Assembly (NCBI GenBank): GCA_035578155.1
Contig: JAPWDM010000005.1
Coordinates: forward strand, 13,234,832 to 13,298,831
Direction of reading: 5' to 3'
Source of the DNA: Brachynemurus nebulosus
Lineage: Eukaryota > Arthropoda > Insecta > Neuroptera > Myrmeleontidae
DNA: 64,000 nucleotides
Position 1 is the stretch's first letter, and every line of letters begins with the position of its first letter. Below, piece by piece: positions 55,366 through 64,000 of the stretch. The position numbers were made by a program, and so were the translations under genes. Under the pieces are notes generated by a model. That model had not been told where the DNA came from and did no database searches. It worked only from the letters and a program-made list of their open reading frames with translations.

Positions 55366-55545
55366 ATGTTAAAAAACGAGTTTGATTACTTACTTCAAAA
55401 AATTGGACCTAAAATTCAAAAACTGTCGACAGTAATGCGAGAACCAATACCAATAACGACAAGATTGTCAATCACGTTACGATTTTTGGCGACTGGAGAC
55501 TTCTATAAGTCTTTAATGTACTTATTCAGAGTGTCTGATTGTTCA
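55366..55545 (+). pseudogene. HARBI1-like fragment, unit 4
   Basis: Open frame MLKNEFDYLLQKIGPKIQKL then STVMREPIPITTRLSITLRF, LATGDFYKSLMYLFRVS. NEFDYLL is closer to the family pattern than unit 1. It ends in the hairpin, as in the other units. Confidence 0.8.
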
Positions 55546-55816
55546 GACACTCTGAATAAGAACAGACTATTCTAATAATCTCTAGGTAAAAGTAATATGG
55601 CCGGGCAATGTTTATATATTTTCGCTCAGACACCGACAACACCGGCAACATGCAAGCACAGTAGTTGCAATATGGAATGTATTGCCCGGCCATACATACA
55701 TATTGCCGGGACATACGAATATATTGCCGGAAATATTTCTGAATCTCGGGAAATATTTCCCGGCTATTGTTGCCGATCACATATTGCCGTAAAATGTTGC
55801 TCGTTTACAAGCACCT

Positions 55817-57795
55817 TTACGAAAAATTAAACTACTAAAAATTACAATAACATGAATATGAATGGAGAAAATTTCAACGACGAAATAGCAATAAAAAAAA
55901 AAAACAATTAACAACACGGGTTTACAGAAAATTCTGACAATTTCTCCCTTCACGACTATACTAAAATACAGTTGTGGTAAGTAGAGAACACTTAATAATT
56001 TTTTTTTTTTTTTAATATATACCACATTCTACAGTTAATGAATGTTTCTTTCTTTTTTAGCGTCATTCACACACTTACAGAGCCTGGACAATAACTCTCC
56101 ACAAAATTCCAAAATTTCATAAAACGGAAACATCACTTATCTGGACGGCAGCCGTAATACAACGCTTCCACGCAGTGTTTCAGCACCAGCTATACCTATA
56201 TTTCGCTCCAGGTGGTAATTCGGAACTTGATCTTGCTTCACCTTGAAGATAATGGTTTCCTTGCGACGGCGGGAGAGGTTTCCAAAGGAACAAATCAGTA
56301 GAAGGAATCATAACCAGTTGAGATAAGTGCTTTACTTGTAATACTTAGTTTGATAACTTTTGGACGCGTACTTTTACTAGCACCAAAATTTATGATTGTG
56401 CCCCCAAAATCTTCAACAATGAACTTTATTTTACGTATTAGCTACTGCCATCCTCTCCGTTCTGTGTCTAAACCCCAAGAGAGTGCTTTTTATATCGTCG
56501 AACCTCGAGTCATCTCGGGTCTCTTCGACGATATATTGCAACGGGCTTGTGACCGATCTGAAATATCATTTCGGTCGAATATTTTTTCTTTTTACCTGTC
56601 TAGTACTCTTACTAGAAGACAACGAGAACCCTACCACTGTTTCCATTTCCACACATGCGCACCTGTCACACTGCTGGCTGTTGCAACGGTCTTAGTTCTC
56701 TTTATTATTTTTTTTTGTTTACAATTCAACTGTCATATCTACATAACCACTTTGACACATGTCAATGGAACTTTTATTTAACCTTAAAGGTGGTGTTAAC
56801 ATAGAATTTTGTTTTATTTAATTATACAAGTGTTTAATACAATTTGTTTCTTTTTCAGGTACTCTTCAGTGACAACTGCAACGAATCAATTTCATTACTC
56901 AAAATAATTTGGTGTTACAAAAAGTTTGCAATTGTAATATGGATTTATGAGTAAAGTTTAATGAAATATTTGTCCTCTTGTTATTAAACCTTGTTTCCTT
57001 GGGTAAAAGAAGTTAGTGCTTTGTAATCATAATCATCGAAGACGTCTTATGGTATCTGTCATCGTCATGTCTGTCAGCATTTTGTTTGGTTTCAGACGCA
57101 CTTGATTAGCTTTTAATAGACAGTGTCGTATTTCATTAATACAATATTTATTAGGGTTTACCATTTTCATAATTTCCTTTGAAATGACTACGGAAACCTA
57201 ATTTTGGGTGGCCCAGCACGCGCTTAGCAAATTTTTACGGAATAAAATGAAGCTCTCAAAGGGCAATTTAATCGATGATCACAAAATTTTCATCGATACG
57301 GTACGAGATTAAGATATTATACACCTTAAAGAAATTTTTCATTATGCTAATAGTTTTTGCCTGTAATCATAAAGTTATAAAGTGTCTTTGAGTAGTAGGC
57401 GCAAAGAAAAAAAAATAGGAGAGTAGGGAAAATAATAGACAATCTTACGTTATGAATCCTTCTATTGTCGTTTTAAGAAAGCAGAAAGGAATGCGTATTT
57501 TAAGATGATAGAAGACAAATTGACAATGTATTAAGAAGTGTGAATATTATTTAAATTTTTCGATATCTTTCAAGATATATTTTTCTTATATTGATTTATA
57601 TTCACAGATTTATTATTTATTAGTTCATTTTACTCCTTTAAAACTGCCATTAAAGTAAATTTTATTTTTAGACCACATTTTATTTACTTAAAGTTAATTC
57701 AATTAAATTTTTGATTTATTGTATGAGGATTTATTGCAAAATATTATGTTGGTGCCAAAAAAAAAAAAAAAAATATTGGAAATTATAACATTTAA
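55817..57795. other. intergenic, less AT-rich in the middle
   Basis: About 56040-56780 is relatively GC-rich. It holds a frame without ATG (56350-56781, TTG-initiated) with a hydrophobic stretch LLAVATVLVLFIIFFCLQF near its end, and a perfect 11-bp inverted repeat ATATCGTCGAA..TTCGACGATAT (56491-56533). No family is recognised, and the rest is AT-rich. Confidence 0.35.
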
Positions 57796-58035
57796 AAGCA
57801 TCATAACGCCTTCTCTACACTCACGATCGAAGTTCCTCGTCAAGGAGTCTCCACATTCTCGCCGAGGTTGGACGAGGTTCCTCGTCGAGTTCCTCGCAGA
57901 GGTTGGCTCAGCCATATGAATAGCATTAAAACACCAACCGCGAGACACAACGAAATGACCCTCTACATTCTCGTTTCGTCCAACCTCGGCGAGAATGTGG
58001 AGACTCCTTCAAGGTATTCGCTGAAGCTGATCGAA
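57796..58035. repeat. foldback around CTCGTCGAGTTCCTCG
   Basis: AAGGAGTCTCCACATTCTCG near 57841 pairs with CGAGAATGTGGAGACTCCTT near 57990, both flanked by GAGGTTGGACGA/TCGTCCAACCTC. Short CTCGTCGAGTTCCTCG repeats lie in the left part. The small frames here are shadows. Confidence 0.65.
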
Positions 58036-58089
58036 ACCCGAGTAGCGTCACCAAGCCCTAAGTGTGTTTGTAGAAAACTGCAGATAGCA

Positions 58090-58400
58090 GTGTGCCAACG
58101 AGTGGTTGATACCGCTTAAGGCATTTAGTTAGTCGCTGTCGGTCACTCAATGCACAACGCATTATGTTGTATTGTTGGACCATTGTTAGCTTGGACCCCA
58201 CCTTGCTCCGTCCGACAATACGTGTTTTGTAATTGTGTCTGTGACAACTAACACAGTTGCAAAGATCAAACCAACACCACTACACACAGTGTGTACCTAC
58301 ACAACATAGTGGTGGGAAATAGAGGGGATTTTTTGTCTACATTGGTATCACTAGTGCAGAGATAGCAACTTAGCTTCTGATTATTCTGTGAGCGTCACCA
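58090..58400 (+). repeat. dispersed repeat family R1, copy 2
   Basis: Contains GGCATTTAGTTAGTCGCTG, TCCGTCCGACAATACGTGTT and AACCAACACCACTACACAC in the same order as 58987-59300, about 900 bp further on. Confidence 0.7.
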
Positions 58401-58986
58401 TTCAGTCGTAGAACTTTGCCGAAAGTTGGTCGAGGCGAAGCGAGGAAACACGAAATGACCTTCTACACTCTCGTGTTTGACCAACTTCAGGCAACTTTGC
58501 GAGTAGTACAGTGCATGCTCAACAATTTAAATCATTCAGTGGTGTTTGTATGTTGCTTGGATGTGTATGTAGATGCCACCAACATTGTTTATTTCACACA
58601 TGCTTACACGGTAATAATTCTTCCAATAAAATTAAAAAAAATTTTTTAATGAATATACAATATGTATAATAAATACGAGATGAAGGAAATACAAACAAGT
58701 TGAAAAATAACAAAGTTAAATTAAATTATCTTTAAAATAATATAAATTATAAAATAACTTATAAAATGTCACTTACACTGTCGATTAACCCAAGTTATGA
58801 GTCATTCCACTTTATATTCATTAAATTCCACCTTATTTATTAGCAATATTTATGAAAAACAAAAAATAAAAAATTTACTGTATGTAGTCGATGTTGGTTA
58901 AGGTGATTGGACCAACTTATTTTTTATGCAACAAGTAACAAAATGAAAGTCATAGAACACTAGCAGCAAATTAAAATAAAAAAAGT
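58401..58986. other. spacer between R1 copies
   Basis: Includes an inverted pair near 58420-58490 (GAAAGTTGGTCGAGGC / TTGACCAACTTCAGGC) similar in style to the foldback at 57796. Otherwise AT-rich. Confidence 0.4.
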
Positions 58987-59300
58987 GGAGCTCGCTTGGA
59001 GTCATTTGTTGGTCTGTCACAGCTTAAAGCATTTAGTCAGTCGGTGTTGGTCACCGAATGCACTACAATTGTTATGTATTGTAAGACCATTATTGCTTGA
59101 GCTGCACGTTGCTCTGTCCGATAATACGTGTTTTGTAGTTGTGTATGTGAATACTCACACATAAGCAAACATCAAACCAACACCACTACAAACAGTGTGT
59201 ACCTACATAATATAGTGGTGCGAAGTGGAGGGGATTTTATGTCACCTTTCTGCTACAGTCGGAATACTAACTATCATATAGTAGTTTGGCCCCTTGATGA
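58987..59300 (+). repeat. dispersed repeat family R1, copy 3
   Basis: Direct repeat of 58090-58400 and reverse complement of 1390-1740 (GCTTGGAGTCATTTGTTGG, CATTTAGTCAGTCGGTGTTG, GATAATACGTGTTTTGTAGT). Copies 1 and 3 extend further left than copy 2. Confidence 0.7.
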
Positions 59301-60181
59301 AAGTGTTTTTTTCACGAGTTATAACAGTTGTTCAGCAGCACTTGCCTGGTAAGTAGGACAATTTGAGTGAAAAAAACATTTTTTTCACATGTAGCATACA
59401 ATATTTTTTGCAATTTTAAATTAAAATAGATATGAAACGGATTAGCTTTTGCATCTCTAAAAAAAATTGTTAATTTTTTCAGTTCTAACAATGACATATT
59501 CAGTTGCAGATTAGCTGCAGGCCCGACAAGAGGGGGGATAGCCGCTGTTGTAGCCTCGGGCCTACAAAAATAAAAAAAAAGTGGCTAGCAAAATATATTT
59601 TTAATTTTGTTCCTATTTCTTATTTATTTTTGGATAAAGACTTTTAAAGAATTAGGTTTATCACGACCCTAATTAGGTTAGTTATCGCACAGGTACCGGA
59701 TCGAACCTGTGCCAGACTGATTTTTATTGTTGTAATTCTAAAAAGTGTCCTAAAATTAAAAAAAAAATATTATTAAACAAATTTTTCACAAAAATCATAC
59801 CGTTGAGAAGTACTGACGAATTTTTTGCTAATTCGGACCAATGATAATCGAGCGTTTTCTGTTAGAAGCAATGAACGTTAGGCCTATAACCTGGTTTACA
59901 CAGACTGAACATTTCCGGGCTGTTTTCACCGCAATATTCATTTATTTAAAATTTATCGTAATGAATTAGACAATTAATTACTATAAAGTAGTTCTTTATT
60001 ACAGTAATTAATAATGATTTCAAACTACCTTAATAAAACACTATTTTGTAATACCTACTCGTATTATGTAGACAAGAAGCTCTATTTGTTGAATGAGATA
60101 TTTCATACGTTATAAAATTCAAGGATACGTGTAGTACATATATGTCTGTTTTATATACGCCATTTATGTAAAATTATACTA
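59301..60181. other. intergenic with one hAT-type end
   Basis: CAGGCCCGACAAGAGG at 59519 matches the left end of the MITE at 18616; no right end was found. At 59691-59719 GCACAGGT..ACCTGTGC is a hairpin that contains a tRNA B-box look-alike on the minus strand. Confidence 0.4.
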
Positions 60182-60237
60182 CAGGTTGAGTTTTTTTGAA
60201 AATTTTCATTTTGATTACGGTTAAACTGTTGACTTAA

Positions 60238-61106
60238 GGGGATGGTAACGTATTAAAATTTTTTTTCTCATTATTTTTTTTATTGCTTCATATGATTGTA
60301 CAACATCTTAAGATTGTTGTGTCAAAATTTGAAACAAATCGGAGTGAAACTAAGATATAGAACTTTGAGCGTTCGTTGCTCCGATACGTTTTCGTATCCT
60401 TGCCCAGCAGGTCCGTGGCTTTGTGCTCTCGGAATCCCTGAATTCTTTTATTCATGGATGGGTCTTTGTAAGTATACTAATGTATGTTATAACCAATGAC
60501 GTAGATATGAAAAAATTTGTCATATTTAATTTTGGATTTTCAGGTATACAAAACTTTAAAGCGATTTTCTGACACTTGTCATTTTTGAAACCGGTGAACA
60601 GTTTAAATCAAAATTTACTCGACCGATTGTTTTGAAATTTTGTATACAGATTCCTTACATAAATGACCAGGTATCCCTGGAAGCTTTTTTTATTTTTCAT
60701 AATTATTAATTTTACAATAACAAATAGGTCAATTTTTTAGACGAAAATCGGTGTTTTCAATTCTAAGTGTCACTAAAAATTAAAAAATCGAAAAAAAGAA
60801 AATTTCTCCCAGGGATACTTTAGGAAAGAGGTTGTCTAATGATATCATTCATTTTTTTTTTTTATTTCGGATGATCCACTCATGAGTTATATTGTTCACC
60901 GACAAACAACTTTTTTTCGCGGCGCCTCCGAAGATTTGCTGCCGTTGGCTTAATTATTTATATTTTGTTTTAAAAAATTAAAGAAATGTTGTTCGTATGT
61001 TGTACTATAATGTTACGATCGATTAATTAAATTTGTATTACAGGTAGCGTCTGAAAAAATTCTTAAAAGTGGGTCTTTTTTATGCCGAATTAACGTTACC
61101 ATCCCC
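60238..61106. mobile_element. 869-bp TTAA-target element
   Basis: Flanked by TTAA at 60234-60237 and 61107-61110, with ends GGGGATGGTAACGT and AACGTTACCATCCCC. The host is family A sequence, which in the 36770 copy reads GTTGATTTAATCGA across this point. TTAA duplication suggests piggyBac-like mobilisation, although the ends differ from the 15454 MITE. No transposase frame is present. Confidence 0.85.
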
Positions 61107-61352
61107 TTAATCAACAAATTTTACAGAAAAGAATTATTATAGTTACCGGTTAGGATAGCCGATTGCTGCGATCAGGAGCTTTGTAACTTTTGTGATATAA
61201 TGCAAATTGCAAATTTGCTGACAACGTAAATAAAAGAAACAATTTTTTTTCTTGATCTTTTTTTTGATGTCACGACTTGCTAGGTAGCTAGTTAAGATAA
61301 CTAAACTCCATTTGACATCTAACAGTTTTAGAGATGCGAAATTATTTGCGTA

Positions 61353-61948
61353 GGGTAAACGGTATAGTTATTGGACAGTTAAGCAAAGTTTTCAAAACAA
61401 AGTACAGAAAAAGTACGTGTTGTAAGTTTATTTTTAACGAAAAAAATCATAAATAAAGTAAGACCTGTCTACTTTAATGTACCACATAAAACTTTCATAT
61501 TACGTATTGGAAAGACTCTGAAAAAAAATATTAAAGTTGTGGGTATAGAAAAATATATAGTTATTGGACAAATATTGCATTTATTAATTTCTGGCGTATT
61601 TCCACAATCCACAAGTTCTGTATCATGTGTACAGCCTCTGTCCACTTCTTGATCAACCCCTTACGATGATTCACAATTTAGTAGGATATTATTAAATGAT
61701 TCTAGCCTTGTCATTCACTACACCCAGCAAACTTTTTTAACAAACTACCTAAAACCACGCTAAGAATGACGTAGTTACAGGTTTCTGTAAATTATGGTTA
61801 ACTCAAAATGCATTTTCTGAAAATAGATACTAGAGGGTTCTATTTAACTAAAAGATCAGGAAGTTTGCTTTACTATAAGCCTTATAATCGCCAAAAAAAA
61901 GTGTCTTGTCCAATAACTGTCAATGTCCAATAACTATATCGTTTACCC
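61353..61948. mobile_element. 596-bp TA-target MITE
   Basis: Bounded by TA, with ends GGGTAAACGGTATAGTTATT and AATAACTATATCGTTTACCC, followed inward by GGACA. Extra copies of TAGTTATTGGACA (about 61558) and TTGTCCAATAACTGTC (about 61907) form a subterminal array, typical of transposase-binding sites. Confidence 0.85.
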
Positions 61949-62178
61949 TATAATAAAATCGAATGGGAATGAAAAATTATCAGTTAACTGTTTATTGAAT
62001 AGTTTGGCGAATATTCAAAGCTACAATGTAAATTATTGGTATTACGTAAGACCTTAGAAGTTTGGTAATATTTTGGTTACAATTAAAATTCCACCTGTAG
62101 TACGTATATTTATATTTTTTCCTTTAGATGAATATTTTAGGAATAAATCGAATGGAAACTGTCAAAAAACTCAACCTG

Positions 62179-64000
62179 TATACATATGTAAATAAAATTT
62201 ATAATAATTATGTATGGTTCAATAGTGTACGTATTTATAGTAGATATCACTTTTTATTAAAACGTCTACTGGCGCACACGAGATCTATGACGACTATGAC
62301 TACATAACTGGCGTAGACTTCCACTCCTAGAAAACAATTAATTAACATATTTATTACAGTTACATTATTATCATTTTTTTGATTTTTTTTCTTTATTCAA
62401 GTTTAACATATGCGTTAAATGTAGTTGGGTGTTCGTTACTGTTTTGTTTAATTAATTTTTAATACATAAATATCATTTTTAATTATTTATTATTCCAAAC
62501 AACTACAAAATTTTTATCTTTTTGTTGTGATATAAATTTCTTAATTAGCCTGTAATCGAATATAAATTTAGGTGTAAAATGTTTTTTGCACGATGGTATA
62601 TTTTCATGCATTTACCGACGCTGTTGACAATGCTGGTAAGTTACATTTCCCGAACGTTTGTTTATATCCATGGAAACCAAAGAATAACAGTGCGGTAAGT
62701 GAAATAGATGCGTGGTAAGTGAATAGGAGTGTGGTAAGTGAAATTAGCTCAAAAATGATTGTAATTACATATTTATTTATATTGAAATTTAAAGTACTGT
62801 TTGAACAATTAGGAAAATAAATCGATTAATATGAACATTTTCACTAGTTTACACATTATTATTATTATTATTATTATTGTTGGCATTAGTCTTCATATTT
62901 TATTGACATTTCAAAAGGTCGTTCAATCATTAAAATTTTCTGTGGTTTTCATAATCTTCCTTTCATTTTACAAGAATAAATTTGCAGCCAAAAATAAAAT
63001 GCTTCATCAACTTCATTATTCTCACTAATATTATAGTTTAACAAACAATTTTCCTCAATTTTTTAATAGAAAATTAAAAAAAAAACATTCACGCCAGTGA
63101 AATATTAACACTTAATGTTTATTTACAAATATAATTGTCAATTGTCACTACAAAGATTCGTATTCGTTGCTATAAATATTTATAATATTTATTCATGGCA
63201 TTCTATGTCATAACATACGAATATAAATCTCACCTATATTATCCGAATTTTATTTTTTATTTAATATATTTTTATTCTTTAATTATTTTAAATCGATCGT
63301 GCAAAAAATATTATACAATACACGATGCGTTAAGTGCATTTACTGATCTCGAAAATTGCAAAAACTCGACCCTGCGGGTCTCGTTTTCGCAACATTTTCT
63401 CGATCAGTAAAAGCAACTTACCGAACTTATATTGTAAAATACTATTATACATTATCATATCAAGGGGCGTCTTACTAGTACAAAAAAATTTAAATGTTGA
63501 ATATATCTACAATCTTACAATACAAATACAGTCGGCACCATGAAAGTGTTACAGCACGGGACTAAAATAATAGTTTCATAGTGAGATAGGTGCCAAAGTA
63601 AAATTTTGATTATACATTTAAGAAATTTATTGATACATTGGAGATCCAATGGTACGTATTCCGATTTTACGTAGAGTGACGTCAGCGATTTAATGGGGTT
63701 TTCCTCTCACAGATACGTCGTCGTTTGTCTGTGTTGATGAAAATTTATGTACCAGACCACAGTCAGGACCGTAGGTAATACTGTCTAATGGTCTAGTAGC
63801 CTCTAATAATTTCAAGATTTCACAGCAAATATTATGCACATATTTTGTCTGCATAGGTATATGCAAAATGAGTAACGTAAAATTCTAGAATATTCTAACC
63901 GTCAACTACCGGAGATATCAAAAAACAGACTTCACTATTGAATTGGTCACTAAAAATGAGATTACGTAGCACAGTTTGACAAAAATTCTAGAATGTTCTA
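62179..64000. other. AT-rich right end of window
   Basis: No gene recognised. Holds a short tandem repeat GTGGTAAGTGAA (three imperfect units, about 62690-62748), an (ATT)n run (62859-62878) and a hairpin at 63345-63408 (CTGATCTCGAAAA..TTTTCTCGATCAG with CTCGACCCTGCGGGTCTCG at its tip). Small frames at 62831, 63195 and 63334 have no motifs. Confidence 0.4.

Larger units (their letters stand above)
53029..55816 (+). repeat. tandem array of four PIF/Harbinger-derived units
   Basis: Four head-to-tail units begin at about 53029, 53703, 54228 and 55115, each with CGTAAACGAG/TGTAAACGAGCAATAAAA followed by ATTGC(C/T)GGAAATATTGC. The array ends TTGCTCGTTTACAAGCACC, the inverted terminal repeat. Each unit has a HARBI1-like fragment, then a perfect hairpin (TTATTCAGAGTGTCTGA and complement), then dense ATTGCCCGGCC / GCCGGGCAAT motifs. 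Unit 2 lacks the motif-rich 3' part and unit 3 has it twice (54735-54930 and 54925-55110). Confidence 0.85.
60182..62178. mobile_element. TA-target element related to MITE A, doubly interrupted
   Basis: Bounded by TA, with perfect 15-bp termini CAGGTTGAGTTTTTT and AAAAAACTCAACCTG. The continuation (ATTTTGATTACGGTTAAACT) aligns with family A. Most of its 2 kb is two inserts, 60238-61106 and 61353-61948; about 530 bp is its own. Confidence 0.8.

Noticed and set aside
53029..55816. CRISPR-like regular repeats
   Set aside because: Units are 500-900 bp with Harbinger coding relics and inverted ends; the genome is eukaryotic.
56350..56781. 143-codon plus-strand frame with a hydrophobic segment
   Set aside because: No ATG at the start, no recognised domain and no clear splice partners; kept only as a note in the interval entry.
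59691..59719. tRNA T-arm-like GGTTCGATCC on the minus strand
   Set aside because: It is part of a simple hairpin (GCACAGGT/ACCTGTGC); no acceptor, D or anticodon arm can be drawn.

Overview
This is a 64-kb piece of an AT-rich arthropod nuclear genome, most likely an insect. Genes are split by introns with GT..AG junctions, coding density is very low, and most of the window is DNA transposons, MITEs, foldback elements and simple repeats. I find no bacterial genes, no CRISPR array and no virus.

Only four host genes are well supported. (1) A FADD-like adaptor of the IMD/death-domain pathway lies on + (exons 247-589, 6913-7130, 7622-7756). Its large first intron holds a possible 66-bp cassette exon (1005-1070) and a possible alternative last exon (4326-4714, polyQ and Cys-rich tail, poly(A) signals). 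(2) A complete five-exon eIF4E lies on - (24922 to 20275). (3) A two-exon UBL4-type ubiquitin-like gene lies on + (25468-26842). Its start codon is 545 bp from that of eIF4E, so the two share a divergent promoter interval. (4) A selenocysteine tRNA lies on + (44205-44291), with an upstream TATA box and a downstream T-run. FADD together with tRNA-Sec is informative: aphids lack the IMD branch, and several insect orders have lost tRNA-Sec. I do not name the species.

Layout: 1-7756 FADD with nested MITEs in intron 1; 7862-14472 a 6.6-kb block bounded by two copies of one TIR element whose 8-bp flanks are exchanged; 14508-20190 MITEs (hAT-like, piggyBac-like TTAA, TA-target); 20275-26842 eIF4E and UBL4; 26980-43310 large palindromic elements and TA-target MITEs, with mariner and Cys-rich-domain relics; 44205 tRNA-Sec; 45163-52120 tandem CRE-containing repeats, hAT MITEs and a tRNA-like foldback; 53029-55816 a tandem array of PIF/Harbinger-derived units carrying HARBI1-like fragments; 57800-62178 dispersed repeats and a doubly nested MITE; 62180-64000 AT-rich sequence with little recognisable.

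The best candidates for something new are the exchanged target-site duplications around 7862-14472, the head-to-head transposon dimer at 38044-39769 in which both units keep a 94-codon frame, the decayed CXC-like Cys-rich domain inside the 26980-28029 palindrome, the Harbinger tandem array, and two Helitrons whose exact insertion points can be read from empty sister copies in this same window. All TE class calls rest on TIRs, target duplications and motifs read by eye.
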